From: Candidatus Thorarchaeota archaeon
Lineage (GTDB): Archaea > Asgardarchaeota > Thorarchaeia > Thorarchaeales > Thorarchaeaceae
Direction of reading: 5' to 3'
Length of the DNA stretch: 64,000 nt
Assembly (NCBI GenBank): GCA_020348985.1
Contig: CP070761.1
Location: 1,521,249-1,585,248 of the forward strand
Positions 44,512 through 51,540 of this stretch are shown one piece after another. A program made the position numbers and the translations under genes. The notes below the pieces were generated by a model, which did no database searches, was not told the origin of the DNA, and worked only from the letters and a program-made list of their open reading frames with translations. The stretch's first letter is position 1, and every line of letters starts with the position of its first letter.

Positions 44512-45524
44512 TGTCAGATGTCATTCTCGAAGCCAAGGACATTAAGAAATACTTCACAGTAAGAAGTGGACTCCTCGCTACTATTCTTCTCAACAGGGAG
44601 CCAACTTACATTAAAGCTGTGGACGGGGTCGACCTCAGTATCCGAAGAGGTGAGGTCTTCGCCATTGCAGGAGAAAGTGGGTGTGGCAAGACTACAATGG
44701 CGAGGTTGATGGTCCAACTGGAGTTACTGACAGACGGCCAGATATTCTTCGAGGGAGAAGAGGTCTCGAAGATGAATCAATCTGAGTTCAAGCCATATCG
44801 GCGAAGAATACAGATGATCTTCCAGGACCCCTATGGGGCACTCAGTAATAACATGACAATCTCAGAAGTGATAGCAGAACCTCTTAGAATACACAAGATA
44901 TACAGTAGCCCTCAAGAAGAGGAAGAGGCTGTCAGGCAGGCAATGGAGGATGTGGGATTAAGACCAGCAGAGGATTTTGTGGACAGGTTGCCGCACGAAT
45001 TGAGTGGAGGTCAGAGACAACGAGTTGCAGTGGCGGCTGCCCTCGTACTAAAACCAGACCTGTTGATTGCAGATGAGCCCGTTTCAATGCTCGATGTCTC
45101 TATGCGTGGTCAGATTCTCAACCTTCTGTTGGAACTGAGAGACAAGAAGGGAATCACGATCGTGATCATAACACACAACCTTGCTGTTGCCAAGCAGATT
45201 TCTGATCGAATTGCAGTTGCGTATCTTGGGAAGATTGTTGAAATAGGTGACACCAGAACGATCATCGAGAATCCTAAGCATGCCTATACAAAGGCTCTAC
45301 TCTCAGTTGTTCCAGTGCCAGAAATGAACGTTGAGAGAGAGCGAATACTCCTTTCGGGCGAAACTCCGAATCCTGTGAATATCCCACCAGGATGCCGCTT
45401 TCACACTAGATGTCCATTCGGGTCGTCTCGTTGTGAAGTTGATGAACCAGAGCTACGTGAACTTCCTGATGGCAGAAGAGTCGCCTGCTATGATGCACAA
45501 GAAGAAGCGATCTGCCATAGCTAG
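44511..45524 (+). CDS. Peptide ABC transporter ATP-binding protein (DppF type)
   Basis: 337 residues. Walker A AIAGESGCGKTTM, signature LSGGQRQR, Walker B LLIADEPVSML and switch His ITHNLAV are intact. The C-terminus has the Cys-rich CRFHTRCPFGSSRC. It is the last gene of the transporter operon. The stop codon directly abuts the stop of the convergent ribbon-helix-helix-like gene, with no spacer. Confidence 0.93.
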   Translation: MSDVILEAKDIKKYFTVRSGLLATILLNREPTYIKAVDGVDLSIRRGEVFAIAGESGCGKTTMARLMVQLELLTDGQIFFEGEEVSKMNQSEFKPYRRRIQMIFQDPYGALSNNMTISEVIAEPLRIHKIYSSPQEEEEAVRQAMEDVGLRPAEDFVDRLPHELSGGQRQRVAVAAALVLKPDLLIADEPVSMLDVSMRGQILNLLLELRDKKGITIVIITHNLAVAKQISDRIAVAYLGKIVEIGDTRTIIENPKHAYTKALLSVVPVPEMNVERERILLSGETPNPVNIPPGCRFHTRCPFGSSRCEVDEPELRELPDGRRVACYDAQEEAICHS

Positions 45525-46658
45525 CTACTTGCTGGGGTACTTGCGTCCAACCTCTCGCGCTTTCGTGAAATGCAATACTGCCGATGCCACACCCTCTTCC
45601 CTGGATATCTCCTCTATCTTTTCGAGGGCTAGGAGTGATCTGAGTAATTTCATGGAAAGGTCCTTCATAGGAGCCGTCCTACTTCTGATTTGAACACGCA
45701 TCATATCTCCGTCGGCAGAGACATTGGACCATTCCCAAAGCCCTAGTGTTCCAATCACTGAGACTGTGCGGTCTACTAGATTGGAGACACTAGACGTGTC
45801 CTTCTCACCATTGATGACGTCGAGTTGTTGTGCATGCTCTCTGATGCTAACAAGCGTCTTGTCACTAATCGGATCCTCTATCGTGTTGGTGACAAGCCAA
45901 TCTAGAAGAGAAGGACTTAGTGTGACGACACCTCGATGACCTGTCTGTGAAGAAAGCCGCTCTCTTCGGTCTCGCCACAACGTGATGACACGTCTGTCTC
46001 TTTCAATCTTCACCTGATTGTACTCATTCTGGTGGATCCACGTGACACTTATCTTGTTGTCAGCTACGATCTCTACATCAAAAGTGAACCCAGCTTCCTC
46101 CCATCCTGCAATCAGCATTATGACAAGTAGCTCAGGTAGCCCCTGAAACATACCTGTTGTGAGGAGAAGTCTCTTCCTCTCGGATGAACATTCAACTGAC
46201 CTAAGGACTCCAACATCTCTAAGGAAGTTCGCATTGGCAACAAGCGATTCGTAATTGTTCTCCCAGAACTCCTCTGGAATTACACCCACACTCATGAGCA
46301 GCTTGGTTTGCTCAATCCCAATCTTCTTGGCCTCCAATGTTAAGTCTCTAACGGAATGGGTGCCTAGACCGCAGCCAGCGCACAGCGATAATAGATTTGA
46401 GCTGACTAGTATCATGTCAGCGGATTGAATGAGGGAATTGTGTAGGCGTGATGTCTTGATGGCATCGCACTCTTCACAATTGGGGAGATCTCTTCTTGTG
46501 CTGTAATGCTTCACAGCTTCTTCAAGAACATCATTGATGCGTCTCGAGTCACTTGAGAGTTCCTTCAAAAGATTCTTGGTGCTGGCGGAGACTGTAGTAT
46601 GTAGATGCACTCTCGGTTCACGAGACCCATTATAGTCATGTGAGTCCATAACATCCAT
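45525..46658 (-). CDS. Putative ribbon-helix-helix transcription regulator with Cys-rich sensor region
   Basis: About 377 residues, family not recognised. Residues 16-52 (RVHLHTTVSASTKNLLKEL ... INDVLEEAVKHY) fit a ribbon-helix-helix fold: one strand, then two helices. Next come two CxxC pairs, Cys61/Cys64 (NCEECD) and Cys93/Cys96 (LCAGCGLG), suited to a metal or cluster. The 280-residue C-terminal part has no known motif. It lies between the peptide transporter and the corrinoid cluster, both of which carry the 47-nt element, so it is the natural candidate to bind it. An ATG at 46763 is in frame, but a TATA-like ATCTATAACT near 46697-46706 and the TGTTCA-rich spacer suggest ATG 46658 or 46649. 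Confidence 0.65.
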   Translation of the reverse strand: MDVMDSHDYNGSREPRVHLHTTVSASTKNLLKELSSDSRRINDVLEEAVKHYSTRRDLPNCEECDAIKTSRLHNSLIQSADMILVSSNLLSLCAGCGLGTHSVRDLTLEAKKIGIEQTKLLMSVGVIPEEFWENNYESLVANANFLRDVGVLRSVECSSERKRLLLTTGMFQGLPELLVIMLIAGWEEAGFTFDVEIVADNKISVTWIHQNEYNQVKIERDRRVITLWRDRRERLSSQTGHRGVVTLSPSLLDWLVTNTIEDPISDKTLVSIREHAQQLDVINGEKDTSSVSNLVDRTVSVIGTLGLWEWSNVSADGDMMRVQIRSRTAPMKDLSMKLLRSLLALEKIEEISREEGVASAVLHFTKAREVGRKYPSK

Positions 46659-46709
46659 GAACAAACCCACCGGTTCGTGTTCAAGACATCTATTCCAGTT
46701 ATAGATTCG

Positions 46710-46756
46710 TGAACATAAGCATTCCGAAGCAGTGAGGTTTGTTGAATCTTTGAACA
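46710..46756 (-). promoter_or_regulatory. Degenerate copy of the 47-nt element upstream of the regulator gene
   Basis: On the minus strand the two outer TGTTCA half-sites are present at exactly the standard distance. The second half-site (TTCAAC) and the TGTTGGGA core are not conserved. It lies just upstream of a TATA-like box and further TTGAACA and TGTTCA words, which would suit autoregulation. Confidence 0.4.
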
Positions 46757-46794
46757 AGGTCATGACGAAGTGTCTTTCTCATGTGCACCCTTGT

Positions 46795-48408
46795 TCATTC
46801 GTGAAGGTGGTCGCCCATGAGAGTCCCACGAATGAAGAATTTCTCAAATTCACCGTATGAGGCTAATTCTACATATCGAGCAGAATCCGCAATTTCTTCT
46901 GCTATCTCCCTATGAGCTATTGACAACAGCATCTTCTTTGCACCGTCTCCGGCTGCGTTGCCAACTTGAACAACACGATTCGGATCAATGGCGGGCAAGA
47001 GTCCAATGGAGACTGCGCTTTCGGGATTGATGTATGTCCCAAATGCTCCAGCTAGATAGACAGCGTCGATTTCCGTCAATGCAACATCTGCCTCTCTAAT
47101 GAGGATGTGAGTGCCTGCTAGGATTGCGCTCTTGGCAAGTTGGACTTGACGAACATCCTTTTGCGTGAACAATATTCGAGACTCAGAGTCATGCTCCCCC
47201 TTCTCGACAAGGACATAGGACGCCACCGACGGACCTACATGAATGATTCGATTCGACTCCTGCAATCTTCCGTCTTCGTCAAGCAAGCTATGCTTGAGTA
47301 GTTCTGAGACAATATCTACTATTCCCGATCCGCATATTCCTCTGGGTACACCGCCGCCGATTACTTCAATCTCGGCAGGCTGAGAAGGATCATCGATTGT
47401 AACATGTTCAATCGCACCTTCCTGACCTCTCATTCCCTGAGATATCGTAGCCCCTTCGAATGCAGATCCGGCTGCAGCTGAACAGCAAAAGAGCTCACCG
47501 TATTTGGACAACACAATCTCACCATTGGTTCCAATATCAGCACCGAGAACAACATCTTCAGACTGGTCGAGCCTCTGCGAAAGAATGAACGCTACGGTGT
47601 CCCCTCCCACAAATCCAGCGATATTCGGTGAGCAATAGACTTGGGCGGCCGAAACTTGGCCAAGCCCAACAACCTTTGAATCGGCGTTGAATGAATGTTT
47701 CATTGCTGGTTCATATGGGGCAAAGCCTAATGACGAAGTGTCTATTCCCAAGAATAGGTGATGCATTGCTGTGTTACCAACTACGGAGATTCGGCCAACT
47801 GCTTCAGAGGAAACCTGGCCTGCTTCGCATACTTCCTTAATCAGTCCGTCGATCGCTTGAACGACCAAGGACTGAAGACTGGCTGCACCCTCATCATTCT
47901 GTAAGGCATGAGTGATTCTTGTGACTACGTCCTCACCATATTCAATTTGAGGGTTGAGCATAGAAGCGCATCCAATCTGTGCCCCGTCCTTCAAGCCAAG
48001 AAGATAGGCAACAATAGTAGTAGTGCCAAGGTCAATGGCAACGCCATATTCACCGTCGATGGGCGCGTCAATAGCAATCTCATCGGTTGTGATTAGATGT
48101 TCAGCAAGAATCTTACTTCGACCTTCAACACGTGTCAGAATCGCTCTACAATGGGCCTTTGCTGTGTGTTCACAAGCAAGACGAACTCCGCGTCTGATAT
48201 CTTCGCCTTTGAGGTGAAGCGAGTCGATCTTGGTCGGCGATGGTTTGGGCTTAAGTATGATTCTACACTTGCCACATGTTCCTTTGCCTCCGCACTCAGC
48301 CGGTATATGCAAACCCATTCTTCTTGCTGCCTCTAGAAAAGAAGTATTGGAGTCCAAAAGGATTCGTAGCCCTGAAGGCTCGAATACTACTAACCACCTC
48401 TCTTCCAA
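46795..48408 (-). CDS. Corrinoid activation protein (RACo-type, 2Fe-2S plus ASKHA ATPase)
   Basis: About 537 residues. An N-terminal plant-type ferredoxin domain has Cys39, Cys45 and Cys48 (ECGGKGTCGKC) with the fourth Cys probably in ACEHTAKAHC. A linker and the DUF4445-type ASKHA domain follow: VAIDLGTTTIVAYLL, GADIGTNGEIVLS, and GGGVPRGICGSGIVD. Such proteins use ATP to reduce inactive Co(II) corrinoid to Co(I). It lies directly after mtrH in the methyltransferase operon, so its client is the corrinoid protein at 50757. TTG 48408 is preferred: AGGTGA lies 5 nt upstream, while GTG 48417 sits inside that site. Confidence 0.9.
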   Translation of the reverse strand: MEERWLVVFEPSGLRILLDSNTSFLEAARRMGLHIPAECGGKGTCGKCRIILKPKPSPTKIDSLHLKGEDIRRGVRLACEHTAKAHCRAILTRVEGRSKILAEHLITTDEIAIDAPIDGEYGVAIDLGTTTIVAYLLGLKDGAQIGCASMLNPQIEYGEDVVTRITHALQNDEGAASLQSLVVQAIDGLIKEVCEAGQVSSEAVGRISVVGNTAMHHLFLGIDTSSLGFAPYEPAMKHSFNADSKVVGLGQVSAAQVYCSPNIAGFVGGDTVAFILSQRLDQSEDVVLGADIGTNGEIVLSKYGELFCCSAAAGSAFEGATISQGMRGQEGAIEHVTIDDPSQPAEIEVIGGGVPRGICGSGIVDIVSELLKHSLLDEDGRLQESNRIIHVGPSVASYVLVEKGEHDSESRILFTQKDVRQVQLAKSAILAGTHILIREADVALTEIDAVYLAGAFGTYINPESAVSIGLLPAIDPNRVVQVGNAAGDGAKKMLLSIAHREIAEEIADSARYVELASYGEFEKFFIRGTLMGDHLHE

Positions 48409-48417
48409 GAATGTCAC

Positions 48418-49323
48418 CTAACTTATCCTGTAACGAGGATGTGTCTTGTCAATGGGGGTTCGAGTTTCAAGCAAAATACCCGATAGCGCTACATCAATCA
48501 TTGCAATAGACGGGTAGACAATTGGTGCATCTTGTACCGGGCCGTACAGGACAAAGTCAGCCCCTAAGACAACAGGCATCAGATTGGATCCGACGAAAGC
48601 AGGCTTTTTCGCTTCATCTCCAAACTTCGGAACCAACCCCCTCCAAGTACTAACAGCATTGTGTGCGCCGCAGCCAACAGGGTATCCTTGTTTTTCTTTG
48701 ATAGTTTGTAGTGCTTTACAAGCTAGGCCTAGAGTGAGTAGGTCTGCAACACCTGTGTCGATGAGCAAGTTTGTGAAACCAGAATTCTTTGCTTTTTTTA
48801 TTAGGGAATCAGCCAATTCAACTCTCTTCGTGGCTGATGCCATGGCTTCTGACGAGAAAGTGAGAAGCACTACATTCTTGAGGCCAGTATCCTGGAACCG
48901 GGAATAGACTTCGCCTGAAGATTCAGGAGTCAGGGAATTCAAAACCACTCTATGAAGAAGACCAGCATCGCTTGCAGCATTCACACCGGCAAGATTGACT
49001 GCTGTTTGGTCTGATCCATCAATCATGAGTGGAGAATCTGTCATGTCGGCTAGCAATCGGATGTATCTGTCGGCTGCCTCTGGAGATATCGCAACGACAT
49101 CTAACATGCTGGGCAATCCGGTCTTTTCAGAAGTCTCCTCCAAATTCTGGAGGACATCCTCTGTTCCCGCTACATCAATTCTGCCCGATTTGGGATCTAA
49201 AACGAGTCTGTCACCTGTGTAGAAAATTGACCCTACTAGGACTGTGGGATTGACACCAGGTTGTCCACCTATCTTTACTCCACCGATTTCAAGTATCTTT
49301 TGTTCGACTTGATATTCGAACAA
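48418..49323 (-). CDS. mtrH: MtrH-family tetrahydropterin methyltransferase
   Basis: About 301 residues. The N-terminus ILEIGGVKIGGQPGVNPTVL and SIFYTGD is diagnostic of MtrH. MIDGSDQTAVNLAGVNAAS and VGCGAHNAVSTWRG follow. MtrH moves a methyl group between a corrinoid protein and tetrahydromethanopterin. No other Mtr subunit is in the window, so here it probably works as a soluble partner of the adjacent corrinoid protein. TTG 49323 is set by TTGGAGGTGA 5 nt upstream; a GTG at 49362 would add a non-homologous 13-residue tail. Confidence 0.9.
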   Translation of the reverse strand: MFEYQVEQKILEIGGVKIGGQPGVNPTVLVGSIFYTGDRLVLDPKSGRIDVAGTEDVLQNLEETSEKTGLPSMLDVVAISPEAADRYIRLLADMTDSPLMIDGSDQTAVNLAGVNAASDAGLLHRVVLNSLTPESSGEVYSRFQDTGLKNVVLLTFSSEAMASATKRVELADSLIKKAKNSGFTNLLIDTGVADLLTLGLACKALQTIKEKQGYPVGCGAHNAVSTWRGLVPKFGDEAKKPAFVGSNLMPVVLGADFVLYGPVQDAPIVYPSIAMIDVALSGILLETRTPIDKTHPRYRIS

Positions 49324-49372
49324 GGGTCTCACCTCCAATAATGAGCGTCGACGCGACCCCACGTTAGATTGA

Positions 49373-50752
49373 TTAATAGAGGAATCTCACACCGAGGTCC
49401 GCAACCTCTTGCTTCACTCTTTCATATATCTCGTAGCACTCCTTTGAAGGTCTACCGGTCACAGGATCACAGCACTCTTGGAACGTTTTGCCCCTTGGTG
49501 GGTCACCAACCCTGTCAGCAAATCTCGGGATGATTCTCTTTACAATCTCGTTTGCATCATCCCTTGTGATACCAGCAGACGCGTAGGCAACCTCCGAGGC
49601 GAACATTGGCTCAATTGGTGTCAGATAATCTGTGTACTTCCCTCTGGCAACGCCTCCGGTCTCAATTGACCCTCCTGAAGATATTCCGCCAATGAATTCT
49701 GCAGCAAACTCGTAAAGCACCATCTCGGTACAGGGGCCCGCAGCAGTGTAGTTGTAATATAGCGCTGGCACCTGTGTATTCCTTGACACAGCCTGCAGGT
49801 ATTGGCTGGCCACCCAGATTAGCTCTGGTGTGGAACTTGAGGTATACTTGAGGTGGATCGGGAAGCACAGTGTCCAGGATGCGCCAAGGGTCATTATTGC
49901 CATTATGTGAAAAGCCGTGGACGTGATTGCTGTTCCTTCTGCTCCCCCTGCAAAGCCACCATAGATGGGACCATGAATCCCTGCGATTGGAACATTCAGT
50001 GATTGTAGAAGTGCTGCACGATTCAGCAAATCAAAATCTGTCTTTAGCTCAGCAAGCTGAGCAATCATGTATCCGTCTGTCTTCCGTAGTCCAAAATCGG
50101 GATGCAAACCTGAAGCAAGGGCGATAGCGGACTCTGCGGTCCCAATAGCATTCATGATGGGTAGTCCAGGTCGCCCAGCTCTTCTCAAAGCCTCCCGCCC
50201 CAGAACCACAGTTCGTATACTACCCTCGATTTCGAGTGGTGATTTCGCACGAATGCTCATATCGCCGACATTAGCCAGGCAGGGAGTGGTAATCGCGTTT
50301 GCAATCGGTATCAGTTCTGCATAGTTTTGAACAAGTTTCATGAACACGTTCTCACTAGACACAGTTACCCCCCCGGCCCCTGCGAAAATCCATGGTTTCT
50401 CCTTTGACTCTGGCTTCCTTGGTAGCAGAGTTCGTTGTTCCATACCCTCGCCCAGAAGTGCATGGTCAAAGGATGTGTTGATGCTGTCACGAACCTCCTT
50501 CTCTGTGAACGAGATTACTCGTTCAGTGTCCTTGTTGAATACTCCGATCTCGACGATAAGGTCAAAAGCTGCTTTGAATACTGAATCTGCTAGCCCGTCA
50601 TCAGAGGAAATCACGATGTTAGGATCGTACGTGACATCATATTCTTTAACAAGCTCTTGGACTCGCGGAGCAAAGATTCGCAAATCGTAGTCCTTTTCCA
50701 AGCAGGGCTTTCCTTCAAGAGACCTTCGAGTAATCTCCAGTATGTTCAGCAT
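49373..50752 (-). CDS. Monomethylamine methyltransferase (MtmB) family, no in-frame UAG
   Basis: 459 residues, the same length as methanogen MtmB, and co-linear with it: AGRPG near residue 195, YGGFAGGAEGTAI, a C-terminal AAGPCTEM and PRGKTFQECCDP. MtmB carries the methyl group of monomethylamine to its corrinoid protein and in methanogens needs pyrrolysine encoded by an in-frame UAG. Here the frame is continuous and the region between AGRPG and AELKTD is coded entirely by sense codons, so this is a pyrrolysine-free homologue. The substrate may be a different amine or methyl compound. It sits 5 nt after the corrinoid protein gene. Confidence 0.88.
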   Translation of the reverse strand: MLNILEITRRSLEGKPCLEKDYDLRIFAPRVQELVKEYDVTYDPNIVISSDDGLADSVFKAAFDLIVEIGVFNKDTERVISFTEKEVRDSINTSFDHALLGEGMEQRTLLPRKPESKEKPWIFAGAGGVTVSSENVFMKLVQNYAELIPIANAITTPCLANVGDMSIRAKSPLEIEGSIRTVVLGREALRRAGRPGLPIMNAIGTAESAIALASGLHPDFGLRKTDGYMIAQLAELKTDFDLLNRAALLQSLNVPIAGIHGPIYGGFAGGAEGTAITSTAFHIMAIMTLGASWTLCFPIHLKYTSSSTPELIWVASQYLQAVSRNTQVPALYYNYTAAGPCTEMVLYEFAAEFIGGISSGGSIETGGVARGKYTDYLTPIEPMFASEVAYASAGITRDDANEIVKRIIPRFADRVGDPPRGKTFQECCDPVTGRPSKECYEIYERVKQEVADLGVRFLY

Positions 50753-50756
50753 TCAC

Positions 50757-51404
50757 TCATCCCTTCCTTTCCTCAATCAGTCTAATTGCTTCACGCACAG
50801 CCTCCGGCGCAGTCTCGGCAAAGCCATCAGCACCAATTTCATCAGCCCATTCCTGGTTAGTTGGGCCGCCGCCAACCATGACAATGAACCTGTCGCGTTT
50901 TCCAGTCTCCTGCAGATAGTCGATGACATCCTTTTGGCCGCCAAGAGTAGAAGTCATGAGAGCTGAGATTGCGATTATGTCGGCATCGATTTTCTCCGCC
51001 TCTTCCACGAACCTTGATGTTGCAACATCGCAGCCGAGGTCGGTCACCGCAAAACCATTAGCAACAAGCATGGCCTTGAGGATGTTCTTCCCAATCTCGT
51101 GAATATCACCACGAACCGTTCCAACCACGACTCTTCCTGCTACAGGTACTTCTTCTTTTGGCATCTTTGGTAGAATCACATCCAAAGCCGCCATCATAGC
51201 TTCTCCGGAAAGCATGAGATTTGTGAGGAATATCTCCATTCGCTCGAACTGCTCACCAACATGTTTGGCCCCTTCGGAAACACCCTTCTCAAGAGCCACC
51301 AAAGGACTGACGCCAGCTTCAAGAGCAGCTTCTGCGTATTGGGTGACTTTCTCAGCATCTCCTTCAATAATGGCTTCTTTCAGTTTGGCAATGTCTTCTG
51401 ACAT
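50757..51404 (-). CDS. Methyltransferase corrinoid protein (MtmC/MtbC type)
   Basis: About 215 residues: an N-terminal helical cap domain, then the cobalamin-binding Rossmann domain with GDIHEIGKN, where Asp100, His102 and Gly105 form the DxHxxG motif. GCDVATSRFVEEA and MVGGGPTNQEWADEIGADGF follow. Its cobalt accepts the methyl group from the MtmB-like enzyme and passes it to MtrH. ATG 51404 is chosen (MSEDIAKLKEAI); ATG 51419 is an alternative. The open frame further upstream to 51491 overlaps the 47-nt regulatory element and is not coding. First gene of the operon mtmC-like, mtmB-like, mtrH, RACo. Confidence 0.92.
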   Translation of the reverse strand: MSEDIAKLKEAIIEGDAEKVTQYAEAALEAGVSPLVALEKGVSEGAKHVGEQFERMEIFLTNLMLSGEAMMAALDVILPKMPKEEVPVAGRVVVGTVRGDIHEIGKNILKAMLVANGFAVTDLGCDVATSRFVEEAEKIDADIIAISALMTSTLGGQKDVIDYLQETGKRDRFIVMVGGGPTNQEWADEIGADGFAETAPEAVREAIRLIEERKG

Positions 51405-51443
51405 GTTCCTGACATCCATCGAGATAATGAGTAGACATCTGGA

Positions 51444-51490
51444 TGAACAGACACAAAAGCACTCCCAACACCTGTGAACACTCTTGAACA
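51444..51490 (-). promoter_or_regulatory. 47-nt composite operator/promoter, copy for corrinoid operon
   Basis: On the minus strand: TGTTCA, 4 nt, TGTTCA, 4 nt, TGTTGGGA, 13-nt block with GCTTTTGTG, TGTTCA. The spacing equals that of the peptidase, nitrilase and transporter copies. The second half-site is in direct rather than inverted orientation. It lies 40 nt upstream of the ATG at 51404. Confidence 0.72.
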
Positions 51491-51540
51491 AACTCGTTCT
51501 TCAAGAGTGCAATGTAATCCACAGTGAGTGTTAAATCGGA

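Noticed and set aside
46794..46840. TGTTCATTCGTGAA near the end of the RACo gene as another operator
   Set aside because: Only one inverted half-site pair; no TGTTGGGA core and no TGTTCA at the fixed distance. It may still add to regulator-gene control.
49373..50752. Pyrrolysine (UAG) readthrough in the MtmB-like gene
   Set aside because: The frame is continuous from ATG to TAA at full family length, so no recoding is needed.
50757..51491. Longer start (TTG 51491) for the corrinoid protein
   Set aside because: The extra N-terminal residues are translated from the 47-nt regulatory element and have no homology to corrinoid proteins.
51405..51540. A cobalamin riboswitch ahead of the corrinoid operon
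   Set aside because: No B12-box-like conserved sequence or extended leader; the space is filled by the 47-nt element and a short leader.
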